From Heliomarina baculiformis (GTDB lineage Bacteria; Pseudomonadota; Alphaproteobacteria; Rhodobacterales; Rhodobacteraceae): 64,000 nucleotides of DNA. The position numbers and the translations under genes were made by a program. This document shows positions 44,577-54,107 of this stretch, one piece after another. A model generated the notes under the pieces. That model was not told the origin of the DNA, searched no databases, and saw only the letters and a list, made by a program, of their open reading frames with translations. Each line of letters begins with the position of its first letter. Positions within the stretch are counted from its first letter, which is position 1. Location: the NCBI RefSeq assembly GCF_019966545.1, contig NZ_JAIMIC010000003.1, positions 485,380-549,379 on the forward strand. The letters run 5' to 3'.

Positions 44577-45572
44577 TCAGGAGATGCGCGTACCCGCAGC
44601 CCGATCCAGCCAGCGCCGCAATTCCTGTGTCAGCGCGGCGACCTCGCTCCGGTTTTCTTTCGGAATAGCATTCGTGCGGGACAGCAGAGATAGGGTTCCG
44701 GCGGAAACGGGCAGGGCGCTTTCATCCGCGACCTCAGGTACATCGACGATTTCCGGGCGCAGGTTCTCGATAGAATCACCGGAAGGCTCCGACCCGGGGA
44801 GGGCTGCATCTTGTTGGAGATTCGCGGGTTCGTCCGTAGCCGGGGAATGCATTTCGTTCTCGCCGAGCGATGTCGTGGCGGCATCGGCGGTTGCGGGTTC
44901 CAATCCTGCGTTGTCTTCCAAACCGAACATGGTGGATGGTGCCGGGTCGGGGGGCTGCGTTGGCTCGGGAGCGTCAAATTCCGCAGCATCCGAAGAAAAG
45001 GATTCGTCGGTTTCGACTGGCGCGGCGGTATCTGCGCGGGTTGCTTCCGTTCTTGCTTCATCGGCGGGCGACTGTGGCGCAGCGGAATTTTCTGCCTGCC
45101 GGTGCTGGGGCATGTCCATCGGCAGTTCGGGCGAGGTGAAATCCTCCCCATTGTGCTTCGTGGCATTGCTCTGTTCCGCTGCCGGCTCTGGATCCGGACG
45201 GGATTTGAATGGTAGGACGGTACCCGCGCCAGCGCCGGTTGTTGCTGAAGCCGCAGTTGCATCGGGCGTTTCGGGAGCAGTCGAACCGTCGAAGGAGTCG
45301 AGTGGTTGCGAGAGGTTGCAGACATGTGCAACCCCTTGTTCACGAATGATCTTTTGGGCGCCTTTGATGGTCATCCCGTCTTCGTGCAAGAGCTGTTTGA
45401 TACCGCCGAGAAGCTGCATGTCGGCGGGGCGATAGTAACGGCGGCCGCCCGCGCGTTTCACCGGCTTGATCTGTGCGAACTTGCTTTCCCAGAAACGCAG
45501 GACATGAGGCTGAAGGTCAAGCCAGTCCGCGACCTCGCTAATGGTGCGAAATGCATCGGGGGACTTGCTCAT
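44577..45572 (-). CDS. MerR-family regulator with long disordered tail
   Basis: A 331-residue protein. Residues about 8-80 form a MerR helix-turn-helix domain ([44 protein letters not shown]). The next 220 or so residues are low-complexity, rich in alanine, proline, serine, glutamate and aspartate, and end in a short helical piece ([22 protein letters not shown]). No effector-binding domain is visible. It lies 15 bases after ihfA on the same strand, an arrangement found across Rhodobacterales. Its targets are unknown. Confidence 0.85.
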   Translation of the reverse strand: MSKSPDAFRTISEVADWLDLQPHVLRFWESKFAQIKPVKRAGGRRYYRPADMQLLGGIKQLLHEDGMTIKGAQKIIREQGVAHVCNLSQPLDSFDGSTAPETPDATAASATTGAGAGTVLPFKSRPDPEPAAEQSNATKHNGEDFTSPELPMDMPQHRQAENSAAPQSPADEARTEATRADTAAPVETDESFSSDAAEFDAPEPTQPPDPAPSTMFGLEDNAGLEPATADAATTSLGENEMHSPATDEPANLQQDAALPGSEPSGDSIENLRPEIVDVPEVADESALPVSAGTLSLLSRTNAIPKENRSEVAALTQELRRWLDRAAGTRIS

Positions 45573-45587
45573 CTTTCAGTGCCCAGT

Positions 45588-45890
45588 TCAGGATTTGTTA
45601 CCGTCTGCAACACGATCTTTCATTAGATGCGACGGGCGGAAGGTCAGGACGCGCCGCGGCTGGATTGGTACTTCTTCGCCGGTCTTGGGATTACGCCCGA
45701 CCCGCGCCGATTTCTCACGCACGCTGAACGTACCGAAAGAAGAGATCTTGACCTGTTCACCACGTACCAGAGCGTCGGACATGTATTCGAGCATGCTTTC
45801 GACGAGTTGTGCGCTTTCATTGCGAGAGAGGCCGACTTCACGGAACACGGCCTCGCTCAGATCCATACGAGTCAGAGTCTTGTCGCCCAT
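45588..45890 (-). CDS. ihfA: integration host factor subunit alpha
   Basis: A 100-residue DNA-bending protein. The N-terminal [28 protein letters not shown] is the IhfA signature, and the DNA-binding arm is [20 protein letters not shown]. With IhfB it bends DNA at specific sites for transcription, recombination and replication. The merR gene follows 15 bases downstream, and fabH lies 106 bases upstream, so it belongs to one cluster. Confidence 0.95.
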   Translation of the reverse strand: MGDKTLTRMDLSEAVFREVGLSRNESAQLVESMLEYMSDALVRGEQVKISSFGTFSVREKSARVGRNPKTGEEVPIQPRRVLTFRPSHLMKDRVADGNKS

Positions 45891-45996
45891 TGTGATCCCC
45901 CTGTGGTTTTATCCAGCATAGGGGCTGCACAATTTGCGAGTCAACATCAATGAGTTGTAAGGGCTTGGAATTGCTATTTAATGCAAAGCTTTGGCG

Positions 45997-46968
45997 TTAC
46001 CAGCGCAGGACAACGGCGCCCCATGCCAGCCCGCCGCCGATCGCTTCGGTGACAAGCAGGTCGCCCTCTTTGATCTGCCCGCGCTGCTTTCCAACCGACA
46101 TGGCCAGCGGAATCGATGCGGCAGAAGTGTTTCCGTGATCCTGAACCGTGACCACGACCTGGGACATGGGCAGGGCCATCTTCTTGGCCGTGCCTTGGAT
46201 GATGCGAATGTTTGCCTGATGCGGCACGATCCAGTCAACATCGGAACTGGTTAAGGAAGCTTTATCAAGAGCTGCCTCGGCGGTGGCGGCCAGCTTCTCG
46301 ACCGCGTGTCGGAACACTTGGTTGCCCTGCATGCGCAGGTAACCGGTGGTTTTGGTGGAAACTCCGCCATCGACGTAGAGGAGGTCGCGGTAGCGACCGT
46401 CGGAATGCAGATCCACGGAAAGGATGCCGCGATCATCGGACGTGCCCTGACCCTCTTTCGTTTCGAGGATGAGTGCGCCGGCGCCGTCACCGAAGAGCAC
46501 GCAGGTGGACCGGTCCGTCCAGTCCATGATCCGGCTGAAGGTTTCGGCCCCGATAACGAGAATCCGGTCGCACTGGCCCGAGGCGATCAGCGCGTTCGCA
46601 TTGGCCAGCGCATAGACGAACCCGGCGCAGACAGCCTGAACGTCAAAGGCAAAGCCGCGCGTCATGCCAAGAGCGGCCTGAACCATTGTCGCGGCGGACG
46701 GAAAGGTGAGATCGGCAGTCGAGGTCGCGAGAATGATCGCATCGACGGAATCAATCTCGATTCCTGCGTCTTTCAGAGCGGCCTGCGCGGCCTTGGTCGC
46801 AAGGTCCGAGGTGCCTTCGCCTTCGGCGGCGAAATGGCGTCGCTCGATACCGGAACGGGAGCGAATCCATTCGTCGGTTGTGTCTAGCGTGGCTTCGAAT
46901 TCGGCGTTGGGCACTACTCTCTCGGGGAGGTAGTGGCCAACCCCCGTCACAACCGCTCTGCGTGTCAT
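45997..46968 (-). CDS. fabH: beta-ketoacyl-ACP synthase III
   Basis: A 323-residue condensing enzyme that starts fatty acid synthesis by joining acetyl-CoA to malonyl-ACP. The catalytic triad is visible: Cys114 in QAVCAGFV, His250 in VPHQANIRI, and Asn280 in DHGNTSAAS. The length is typical. Its ATG overlaps the stop of plsX (ATGA), and the order rpmF-plsX-fabH is that of many proteobacteria. Confidence 0.97.
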   Translation of the reverse strand: MTRRAVVTGVGHYLPERVVPNAEFEATLDTTDEWIRSRSGIERRHFAAEGEGTSDLATKAAQAALKDAGIEIDSVDAIILATSTADLTFPSAATMVQAALGMTRGFAFDVQAVCAGFVYALANANALIASGQCDRILVIGAETFSRIMDWTDRSTCVLFGDGAGALILETKEGQGTSDDRGILSVDLHSDGRYRDLLYVDGGVSTKTTGYLRMQGNQVFRHAVEKLAATAEAALDKASLTSSDVDWIVPHQANIRIIQGTAKKMALPMSQVVVTVQDHGNTSAASIPLAMSVGKQRGQIKEGDLLVTEAIGGGLAWGAVVLRW

Positions 46969-48086
46969 GCCCGTCCTTCTTTTCTTTCTTCCGTCGGCTT
47001 TTCGGACGGAGCCTGACCATCATGGGAAAGCTTGCCGACAGATGCAACCCGAGCCGCCAGTTTTTCCGAGAAGCCGGACTGGGCGAGTTGAAAGGCAAGT
47101 TTGATTGCAGAGGAAACGCCGGTCGCATCGGCGCTGCCGTGCGATTTGACAATAGTACCGTTCAGACCGAGGAAAACGCCGCCGTTCACCCGCCGGGGAT
47201 CGATGCGTTTTTTCAAGCGCCGCAAGGAGGTTATCGCCAGAACCGAGGCAAGACGCGACATTGGAGAATACTTGAAGGCCTCGCGCAGCAGGTCTCCGAT
47301 CAGGCTGGCCGTGCCTTCGCCGGTCTTGATGGCGACATTGCCGGTGAAGCCGTCGGTGACAATCACATCTGCGACATCTCCGGGGATGTCGGAGCCTTCG
47401 ACGAATCCGACAAAATCGAACCCGTTATCGTCGGCAACCTGAGAGATCAGGCCGTGCGCTTCCTTCAGCTCGGTGCGGCCCTTATGTTCCTCGGTGCCGA
47501 CATTGAGCAGGCCGATCCGGGGGCGCGACAGGTTAAGCCCGTTGCGCGCGTAGGAGGCGCCCATAAGAGCGAATTGCAGGAGGTCGCGGGCATCGGCACG
47601 CACGTCGGCTCCGACATCTAGCATGACGTTGAACGCCTGCGGATTGCGGGACGGCCACATGATGGCAATGGCGGGGCGATTGACGCCGGGCAAGCGGCGC
47701 AGGCGGATGGTCGACAGCGCCATGAGCGCCCCGGTATTGCCGCAGGAGACGGCAGCCGCAGCTTCGCCTTCGCGCACCGATTCGATGGCGGACCACATGG
47801 AGGTGCCTTTGCCATTTCGGACGACCTGGCTTGGCTTGTCCTCCATCGTGACGACATCGGCGGCATCGCGGAAGGTTACACGTTCAGAGAGGCCGCGCCG
47901 ACGCGCGACCAGCGGTTCAAGCTCTGACTTGGGGCCGTGCAGAATAAACCGGATCTCCGGGTTCTTCTTGGCAGATTCGGCGATGCCGGCGACAACAGCT
48001 TGTGCGCCCGCATCCCCACCCATCGCATCCACGGAGATCGTGGTGCGCCGGTCAGAACTATTGGTTTGATCAGGCTGGGCTGTCAT
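46965..48086 (-). CDS. plsX: phosphate acyltransferase PlsX
   Basis: A 373-residue enzyme that makes acyl-phosphate from acyl-ACP for phospholipid synthesis. The N-terminal ISVDAMGGDAGAQAVVAG and the middle SCGNTGALMA are signature motifs. The C-terminal 25 residues (charged, SEKPTEERKEGRA) extend past the usual domain. It overlaps fabH by four bases and follows rpmF by 21 bases, so the three genes form an operon. Confidence 0.96.
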   Translation of the reverse strand: MTAQPDQTNSSDRRTTISVDAMGGDAGAQAVVAGIAESAKKNPEIRFILHGPKSELEPLVARRRGLSERVTFRDAADVVTMEDKPSQVVRNGKGTSMWSAIESVREGEAAAAVSCGNTGALMALSTIRLRRLPGVNRPAIAIMWPSRNPQAFNVMLDVGADVRADARDLLQFALMGASYARNGLNLSRPRIGLLNVGTEEHKGRTELKEAHGLISQVADDNGFDFVGFVEGSDIPGDVADVIVTDGFTGNVAIKTGEGTASLIGDLLREAFKYSPMSRLASVLAITSLRRLKKRIDPRRVNGGVFLGLNGTIVKSHGSADATGVSSAIKLAFQLAQSGFSEKLAARVASVGKLSHDGQAPSEKPTEERKEGRA

Positions 48087-48107
48087 TCAATTGCCCGCCG
48101 CCTTTGC

Positions 48108-48314
48108 TCAAGCCGCGTCTTCGTCCAGGTCGATTTCGTCGACTTGTGCGACAATTTCCTTGTCGTCATAGTGGCCGCAGGCGGCACAAACGTGGTGAGG
48201 ACGCTTCAACTCGCCGCAGTTCGGGCATTCGTTGGGGTTCGCCGCGACCAGTGCGTCATGTGCGCGGCGGTTGTTGCGGCGCGATTTCGATACTTTGTTC
48301 TGTTGGACGGCCAT
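48108..48314 (-). CDS. rpmF: 50S ribosomal protein L32
   Basis: A 68-residue L32. The N-terminal [20 protein letters not shown] is basic and rRNA-binding; the zinc ribbon is formed by CPNC and CAAC. An acidic tail (EIDLDEDAA) follows, as in other alphaproteobacteria. It heads the rpmF-plsX-fabH cluster. The YceD gene lies about 210 bases further upstream on the same strand. Confidence 0.96.
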   Translation of the reverse strand: MAVQQNKVSKSRRNNRRAHDALVAANPNECPNCGELKRPHHVCAACGHYDDKEIVAQVDEIDLDEDAA

Positions 48315-48525
48315 GTCTCAACCTTTATCTCATGTTACGTCGCGGGCGATCCCGGCGACCTCTGTTTCAATTCTTCAGCAGTGTGAAGCGGCGTGACGTG
48401 CGTTTAGGGCGGTACCCCAGCAATGTCCAACCATAAATCCGATGAAGGCGCGAAAATACGTCGAAATCTGCATAGTGCAAGTTCTTTTTCACGCGACCCT
48501 GCGGAACATGATCGGCAGCTGGCGC

Positions 48526-49062
48526 TCAGCTATCCTTTTTCAGCGCGTCCCGCAACCCGGCAAGCCCGGCAAAGGGCTTTACGTCCTCGTCGCTGAGCGG
48601 CGTCGTACCGGGCGCGGCAAAGGTTGCATCGCCGGGTTCCGCATTTTCTTTCCGCGGGTAGAGCGGCAGGGAGAGGGCCAGCGCCTCGGCCATGACAACG
48701 GCAGGATCGATGACACTGCCAAGTGGTTCGAGGGTTTCATCCTCGGGCATCTCGACTTCGTCCCCTTCGGGTTCGGGCATGTTCGCAAGGTAGGTGCGAC
48801 GGACGGGCACGTCGATCCTGGTCGTGACCGGTTCCAGTGTCACGACGCAGGGCTGAACGACGGTGGCGCCGAGTTTGCCGGTCAGAACCCAGTCGCGTTT
48901 GCCTTCGGCCGCAATTTCACCGACGAAAGAAAGCTTGCGCAGGGCAAGGAGATCAAGCTCTTGTGCCAGTGCGTCCAGTTGCGCGGAATTGGGCCGAAGC
49001 TCGAAGGGAGTCGGCGTGTTCTGGGAAAGGTCGGCAACCCGTAGGGCAGAAGGTCTGGTCAT
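48526..49062 (-). CDS. DUF177 (YceD-like) protein
   Basis: A 178-residue DUF177/YceD protein. This family, also called 23S rRNA accumulation protein YceD, is linked to rRNA maturation and is often encoded just before rpmF, as here. The pattern GKLGATVVQPCVVTLEPVTTRIDVPVRRTYL with one conserved cysteine, and the C-terminal EALALSLPLYPRKE, fit the family. It is divergent from bamE across about 90 bases. Confidence 0.85.
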   Translation of the reverse strand: MTRPSALRVADLSQNTPTPFELRPNSAQLDALAQELDLLALRKLSFVGEIAAEGKRDWVLTGKLGATVVQPCVVTLEPVTTRIDVPVRRTYLANMPEPEGDEVEMPEDETLEPLGSVIDPAVVMAEALALSLPLYPRKENAEPGDATFAAPGTTPLSDEDVKPFAGLAGLRDALKKDS

Positions 49063-49151
49063 ATCGGCGCTTTCGTTTCTTGAACCGGTGGCGCGAAGCC
49101 GTTATGCGACATAGAAGCCATAAGTGGTCAAGGCAAGAGGGTGACAAGCGT

Positions 49152-49619
49152 ATGATACCAGTACACGGAAAGTATGTACGGCAAGCGGTATTGGCAGGAA
49201 TCGTCGCCTTGACCTGTACGGCCTGCGCTTCGATCTATCGCAATCACGGGTATGTCCCCACGGCTGATGACCTTGCTGCCATCCGGGTTGGCGTCGATAC
49301 ACGTGACACCGTGACCGAGGCAATTGGAACGCCAGGTGCGAGCGGTGTGCTCGACAGCAGTGGCTATTACTATGTTGCGACCCGGATGCGCCATTACGGC
49401 GGGTTCGCCCCAACGCCGGTTTCCCGCAATCTCGTCGCGATCAGCTTTGATCAGCGTGGTGTTGTTCGAAACATCTCGCGCTACGACCTTGAAGACGGGC
49501 GCGTGATTCCGCTGGAACGTCGGGTCACAGATAATGGCGAATCCGACAGTACCTTCCTGCGTCAGCTGCTTGGGAACCTTGGTCGCATCGGACCGGGATC
49601 GCTGGTTCCCGAAGAATAA
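49152..49619 (+). CDS. bamE: outer-membrane assembly lipoprotein BamE-like (SmpA/OmlA)
   Basis: A 155-residue lipoprotein. The signal peptide ends in TCTAC, the lipobox, with a predicted acylated cysteine near residue 24. The SmpA/OmlA fold follows: PTADDLAAIRVGVDTRDTVTEAIGTPGASGVLDSSGYYYV and ISFDQRGVVRNISRYDLEDGRVI. It belongs to the complex that folds outer-membrane barrels. The ATG at 49152 is preferred, because only it puts the signal peptide at the N-terminus. It is divergent from the yceD gene. Confidence 0.88.
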   Translation: MIPVHGKYVRQAVLAGIVALTCTACASIYRNHGYVPTADDLAAIRVGVDTRDTVTEAIGTPGASGVLDSSGYYYVATRMRHYGGFAPTPVSRNLVAISFDQRGVVRNISRYDLEDGRVIPLERRVTDNGESDSTFLRQLLGNLGRIGPGSLVPEE

Positions 49620-49713
49620 ACGGCATATCTGCTTATTCTTCACGGCACTGATACATCTTGTGGATAGCCGGGGTCGGGACTACCGTTTCAGGTACCGTCA
49701 GCGCGAGGCCCCG

Positions 49714-50454
49714 ATGCATCCTGTCATGCCCCCAATGACCCGCGGAAACTATCGCGTTTACGTGGCGCAAACGCGCGAAGATATCGCCGAGGCGCAGGTC
49801 TTGAGAGGGCTAGCTTTTGGTTCAGGCGGTGTTGATCGCGACGACTATGACGCGTCTTGCGCGCATGTTCTGGTGCGGGAGAAGCAAAGTTGGACGCTGG
49901 TCTGCTGTTTTCGGATGCTTCTGTTGGAAGACGGTCGGGACGTTTTCCGCAGTTACTCGGCCCAGTTCTATGAGTTGTCCGCTTTGCAGAACTTTACCGG
50001 TCGAATGGTCGAGATGGGGCGATTCTGTATTCATCCGGACTGGCATGACCCAGACATCCTGCGGCTAGCCTGGGGCGCGATGACGGCTTTTGTCGATGCG
50101 AACCGAGTCGATATGCTGTTTGGGTGTTCTTCCTTTGCCGGAACTGAAACCGGTGACTATCTGGACGCTTTTGCCATGCTCAAGGCGCGGCATCTGGCGC
50201 CGAAGCGATGGTGGCCAAGGATCAAGGCTGCCGAAGTTTTTCGTTACGCCGCGCGGTTGCGGCGCAAGCCGGATCTGAAGAAAGCGATGTCGGGCATGCC
50301 GCCGCTGCTGCGCACTTATCTGTCGATGGGCGGCTGGGTCAGCGATCATGCGGTGGTCGACCGGCAGATGAATACGCTGCATGTTTTCACCGGTGTCGAA
50401 ATCTCGGCAATTCCACCGGCCCGCAAGCGGTTGCTGCGCGCCGTTGCGCAATAG
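49714..50454 (+). CDS. GNAT-type acyltransferase, OlsB-like
   Basis: A 246-residue acyltransferase resembling OlsB, which attaches a 3-hydroxyacyl chain to ornithine in ornithine lipid synthesis. The segment ELSALQNFTGRMVEMGRFCIHPDW, then FVDANRVDMLFGCSSFAGTE, is the family pattern. No olsA-like acyltransferase lies beside it. The ATG at 49714 has GAGG five bases upstream; an ATG at 49735 is a possible alternative. An ABC-F gene starts 60 bases downstream. Confidence 0.8.
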   Translation: MHPVMPPMTRGNYRVYVAQTREDIAEAQVLRGLAFGSGGVDRDDYDASCAHVLVREKQSWTLVCCFRMLLLEDGRDVFRSYSAQFYELSALQNFTGRMVEMGRFCIHPDWHDPDILRLAWGAMTAFVDANRVDMLFGCSSFAGTETGDYLDAFAMLKARHLAPKRWWPRIKAAEVFRYAARLRRKPDLKKAMSGMPPLLRTYLSMGGWVSDHAVVDRQMNTLHVFTGVEISAIPPARKRLLRAVAQ

Positions 50455-50513
50455 GGCACGGGCGATATCGGCGACTCGTTGACAGTTCTGCGCCTATGTC
50501 ATAGCGCAGCGAA

Positions 50514-52328
50514 ATGGCCCAGATCCCCCTTTTACAGCTCTCCGATATTTCCTTGACCTTTGGCGGCGACCCGTTGTTCGACGCGCTCGATCTGGTCGTT
50601 CAGCCGGGCGACCGGGTGGCGCTGGTCGGGCGTAACGGATCGGGCAAGTCGACCCTGATGAAAGTCATGGCCGGGCTGGTGGAACCGGACAGCGGCACGA
50701 TTGTGGTCCCGCCGGGCCGGACCGTGGGGTACATGGAGCAAGACCCGGACATGGCGGGCTGCAATACGCTGGGGGAATTCGCGACCCGCGATCTTGATCC
50801 GGGCGAGCTTTACAAGGTCGAGCGTGCCGCCGAAGGGTTGAAGTTCGACCCCGACCGGCTGGTTTCGACCGCCTCGGGCGGGGAGCGGCGGCGTGCTGCG
50901 CTGGCCGGGCTGATGGCCCGGGCGCCTGATCTGATGCTGCTGGACGAGCCGACCAACCATCTTGATATCGAGGCGGTGCAATGGCTTGAGCGCGAGTTGA
51001 AATCGACCCGCGCCGCTTTCGTCATGATCAGCCACGACCGTGCCTTTCTGCGTGAATTGTCGCGCGCGACGCTCTGGATCGATAGGGGCAGCGTGCGTCG
51101 GCTGGAAAAAGGGTTCGAGGCATTCGAGGCCTGGCGCGATCAGGTCTGGGAAGAAGAGGACATGCAGCGCCACAAGCTGAACCGCCTCATCAAGTCCGAG
51201 GCGCGTTGGGCGGTCGAGGGCATCAGTGCGCGGCGTAAGCGCAATCAGGGCCGGGTGCGCGCCCTTGCCGATCTGCGGGCCGAACGGGCGAACCAGATCC
51301 GACGGCAGGGCACGGCGGATCTCAACCTCGATTCGGGACCGAAATCCGGCAAGAAGGTCATCGAGGCCTTTGATGTCTCGAAGTCATTCGGCGACAAGAA
51401 GATCGTGACTGATTTCAGCCTGAGCATTCAGCGTGGCGACCGCGTGGCCTTTGTCGGGCCGAATGGCGTAGGCAAGACGACCCTGCTCAAGGTGCTGCTG
51501 GGACAGGAAAAGCCCGACAGCGGTGAGATCCGGCACGGCACGAATCTGGAAATTGCGGTCTTCGATCAGGCGCGTGCGCAGCTTGATCCCGATATGTCGC
51601 TTTGGGAATCGCTGACCGGCGACAGCGATATGCGCGTGTCAGGTCAGGCGGATCAGGTGATGGTGCGGGGCAATCCGCGCCACGTGGTCAGTTATCTCAA
51701 GGATTTCCTCTTTGACGAGTCGCAGGCGCGGGCACCGGTGCGCGCCCTGTCAGGCGGCGAAAAAGCGCGGCTTTTGCTGGCGCGGTTGATGGCGCGGCAG
51801 AGCAACGTGCTGGTGCTTGACGAGCCGACCAACGATCTGGATGTTGAAACGCTCGACCTGCTTCAGGAGGTTCTCGACGACTATGACGGGACCGTTCTGC
51901 TGGTCAGCCACGACCGCGATTTCCTTGACCGTGTTGCCTCGGCCACCGTGGCGATGGAAGGCAACGGCCAGGCTGTCGTCTATCCGGGCGGGTGGAGCGA
52001 CTACGTGCGCCAGCGTGGAGAACGCGCGCCAAAGGTGGAAGAGAAATCAAAGCCCTCTGAGGTGAAGGTAAAGCAGTCCGGTGAAAAGAAGAAAGGGCTG
52101 TCCTTTACCGAGAGGCACCGGCTGGAAGCATTGCCGTCGGAGATCGAAAGGCTTGAGGCTGAGATCGCCAAGCTGGAACAGCTTATGGCAGATCCGGAGC
52201 TTTACAGTCGCGAACCGCTGAAATTCAAAAAAGCGACCGAGGCGTTGGTCGAACGGCAGGAAAAGCTGTCCGCCGCCGAGGAAGAATGGCTGTTGCTTGA
52301 GGATAAGGCCAGCGCGGAAGCAGGTTGA
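50514..52328 (+). CDS. uup: ABC-F family ATPase (Uup-like)
   Basis: A 604-residue soluble protein with two ATPase domains: Walker A GRNGSGKST with signature ASGGERRR in the first, and GPNGVGKTT with LSGGEKARL in the second. The linker carries the arginine-rich ISARRKRNQGRVRAL. A C-terminal coiled-coil (LEALPSEIERLEAEIAKLEQLMAD) is the mark of Uup-type proteins, which bind DNA or ribosomes. There is no membrane domain. The specific role here is inferred from the family. Confidence 0.9.
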   Translation: MAQIPLLQLSDISLTFGGDPLFDALDLVVQPGDRVALVGRNGSGKSTLMKVMAGLVEPDSGTIVVPPGRTVGYMEQDPDMAGCNTLGEFATRDLDPGELYKVERAAEGLKFDPDRLVSTASGGERRRAALAGLMARAPDLMLLDEPTNHLDIEAVQWLERELKSTRAAFVMISHDRAFLRELSRATLWIDRGSVRRLEKGFEAFEAWRDQVWEEEDMQRHKLNRLIKSEARWAVEGISARRKRNQGRVRALADLRAERANQIRRQGTADLNLDSGPKSGKKVIEAFDVSKSFGDKKIVTDFSLSIQRGDRVAFVGPNGVGKTTLLKVLLGQEKPDSGEIRHGTNLEIAVFDQARAQLDPDMSLWESLTGDSDMRVSGQADQVMVRGNPRHVVSYLKDFLFDESQARAPVRALSGGEKARLLLARLMARQSNVLVLDEPTNDLDVETLDLLQEVLDDYDGTVLLVSHDRDFLDRVASATVAMEGNGQAVVYPGGWSDYVRQRGERAPKVEEKSKPSEVKVKQSGEKKKGLSFTERHRLEALPSEIERLEAEIAKLEQLMADPELYSREPLKFKKATEALVERQEKLSAAEEEWLLLEDKASAEAG

Positions 52329-52349
52329 TCCGCGCTGGACCCGACGCGA

Positions 52350-53105
52350 TCAGCGCATACGCAGCGCGCCGTCGATACGGATGGTTTCGCCGTTGAGATA
52401 GCCGCATTCGACAATGAACCCGGCCAGACGGCCATATTCCGACGGATCGCCAAGACGCGGCGGGTTCGGCACATCGGCGGCGAGTTGCTTTTGCACATCT
52501 TCCGGCAGGCCGGCCAGCATCGGGGTCATGAAAATGCCGGGTGCAATGGTCATCACGCGGATGCCGACGGAGGCCAGATCACGCGCCATTGGGACGGTCA
52601 TGCCCACGACGCCGCCCTTGGAGGCGGAATAAGCGACCTGACCCTTTTGCCCCTCAAAGGCAGCAACGGACGCGGTCGAGATGATGACACCGCGTGCGCC
52701 ATCGCTTTCGGGTTCGTTCTTGGCCATGGCAACCGAGGCGAGCCGCGAGACGTTGAACGTGCCGACAAGGTTCACGTCGAGCGTTTGCTTGAACTTATCA
52801 AGGGGGTGCGGACCGTCCTTGCCGGATGTCTTAATGCCAAAGGCGATACCGGCGCAGTTTACCGTCGCGGTGATCTTGCCCATTTTTTCCATCGCAAGAT
52901 CGATGGCCGCCTGCACCGACTCTTGGTCGGTGACGTCTGTCTTGGCAAAGTAACCTTTCAGTTCCTTGGCAACGGCTTCGCCGCGTTCCGCGTCACGATC
53001 CAGAATGGTGACCTGCGCGCCCTGCGAGGCGAAATAGCGGGCGGTCGCTTCGCCCAGTCCGGAAGCGCCGCCGGTGATGACCGCAGCGGTAGTGGACAGT
53101 TTCAT
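52350..53105 (-). CDS. short-chain dehydrogenase, 3-hydroxyacyl-CoA dehydrogenase type
   Basis: A 251-residue SDR. The cofactor motif GGASGLG is near residue 13, the catalytic serine is in STASVAAFEG, and YSASK holds the Tyr-Lys pair. The overall pattern (NCAGIAFGIKTSGKDGPHPLDKFKQTLDVNLVGTFNV) is close to type II 3-hydroxyacyl-CoA dehydrogenases (HSD17B10-like) that act on 2-methyl-3-hydroxybutyryl-CoA in isoleucine breakdown. Substrate assignment is from family resemblance. It converges on the ABC-F gene, with stop codons 21 bases apart. Confidence 0.88.
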   Translation of the reverse strand: MKLSTTAAVITGGASGLGEATARYFASQGAQVTILDRDAERGEAVAKELKGYFAKTDVTDQESVQAAIDLAMEKMGKITATVNCAGIAFGIKTSGKDGPHPLDKFKQTLDVNLVGTFNVSRLASVAMAKNEPESDGARGVIISTASVAAFEGQKGQVAYSASKGGVVGMTVPMARDLASVGIRVMTIAPGIFMTPMLAGLPEDVQKQLAADVPNPPRLGDPSEYGRLAGFIVECGYLNGETIRIDGALRMR

Positions 53106-53176
53106 GCTTCATACTCCCCTTGAAGAACTTCGCCTTGAATAATCACGGGCACGGGCGGGTGTCCAGAGAGGCGAGG

Positions 53177-54061
53177 TCAGGTGAGAAAGCTCTGCCTGTC
53201 GAGCCGCGCGAGAGGACGCAGTGCAGTGCCCAGCGGCGGAAACCATGCCCATGTGCCGCCAAGTCGGCGGCATCTGGCGCCGCATTCAAGCTTGAAACGG
53301 GCAAGTCCGGGGGCGTGAACGGAATCGATCAGCCCTAGGTCGAATCTTTCGTATCCTTTTGATTTCAGCCATTTAGCGGCGTTGTGCAGCAAAAGGTTAT
53401 GCGCCGACAAGGATTTCCCCCTCGGGGTCGTATAGCCGATGTGGTAGGTCGCGGCCGTACCGTGGCACAGCACCAGTATTCCGGCGACGGGAACTTTGCC
53501 CTCTTGCGCGGTGAAAAGTTTACCAGCGCCGGGATTGGCGCGACAGTATGCAAGCGTGAGCGCGATTGGCCAGCTTCGATAGCCGCGTGCCTGTCGCTGG
53601 GCAAGATCAGCCTGCAAGAGCCAGTGATCACTGGATTGCGGCATGATCTGGCGGGTAACCCGCAACTCTTGAGCCTCGGCATGGCGCAACCGATTTCGCC
53701 ATTTCTGGTGCATGACGCCAAGCAGATCCTGATCCAGATGCCATTCGGCGACGCTGGCAGGCGTGAGAATCGGCACGGCACCCATATCTTCAAGTTCCGG
53801 AGAGGGATGGTCGGGCGTGATCAGCATGAGCGACCGGCGAACCCCTTTGCTGTTGCGGAACTGCGAGAGGTCACGCGACCTCAGGTCGACGCGTGACAAC
53901 AGGTTGACCGCGAATCCTATGGAGAAGCGGCGACGCAGCATCAACAGGGGCGTATTGCCTTCGAAAAAGAGGTGGTTTTGCCCGATCGCGCGAAGCGTTC
54001 TGGCATAGTTGGCATGCTGTTGAAGCGGCTGAGGTAGCGCACGGTCAGAAGAATCGAACAT
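53177..54061 (-). CDS. GNAT/FemAB-like acetyltransferase
   Basis: A 294-residue protein whose second half has a GNAT fold of the FemAB or BioF2-like kind: KLFTAQEGKVPVAGILVLCHGTAATYHIGYT, then LLLHNAAKWLKSKGYERFDLGLID. The HQKWRNRLRHAE segment in the middle is typical of FemAB-like enzymes. It has no signal peptide or membrane helix. The acceptor is unknown; a peptidoglycan or surface role is possible. It is divergent from the 48-residue membrane protein gene. Confidence 0.75.
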   Translation of the reverse strand: MFDSSDRALPQPLQQHANYARTLRAIGQNHLFFEGNTPLLMLRRRFSIGFAVNLLSRVDLRSRDLSQFRNSKGVRRSLMLITPDHPSPELEDMGAVPILTPASVAEWHLDQDLLGVMHQKWRNRLRHAEAQELRVTRQIMPQSSDHWLLQADLAQRQARGYRSWPIALTLAYCRANPGAGKLFTAQEGKVPVAGILVLCHGTAATYHIGYTTPRGKSLSAHNLLLHNAAKWLKSKGYERFDLGLIDSVHAPGLARFKLECGARCRRLGGTWAWFPPLGTALRPLARLDRQSFLT

Positions 54062-54107
54062 GCCCGCTATTTACGCGCCATTAACCTAAAAGCGCGTTAA
54101 TGGCCGT

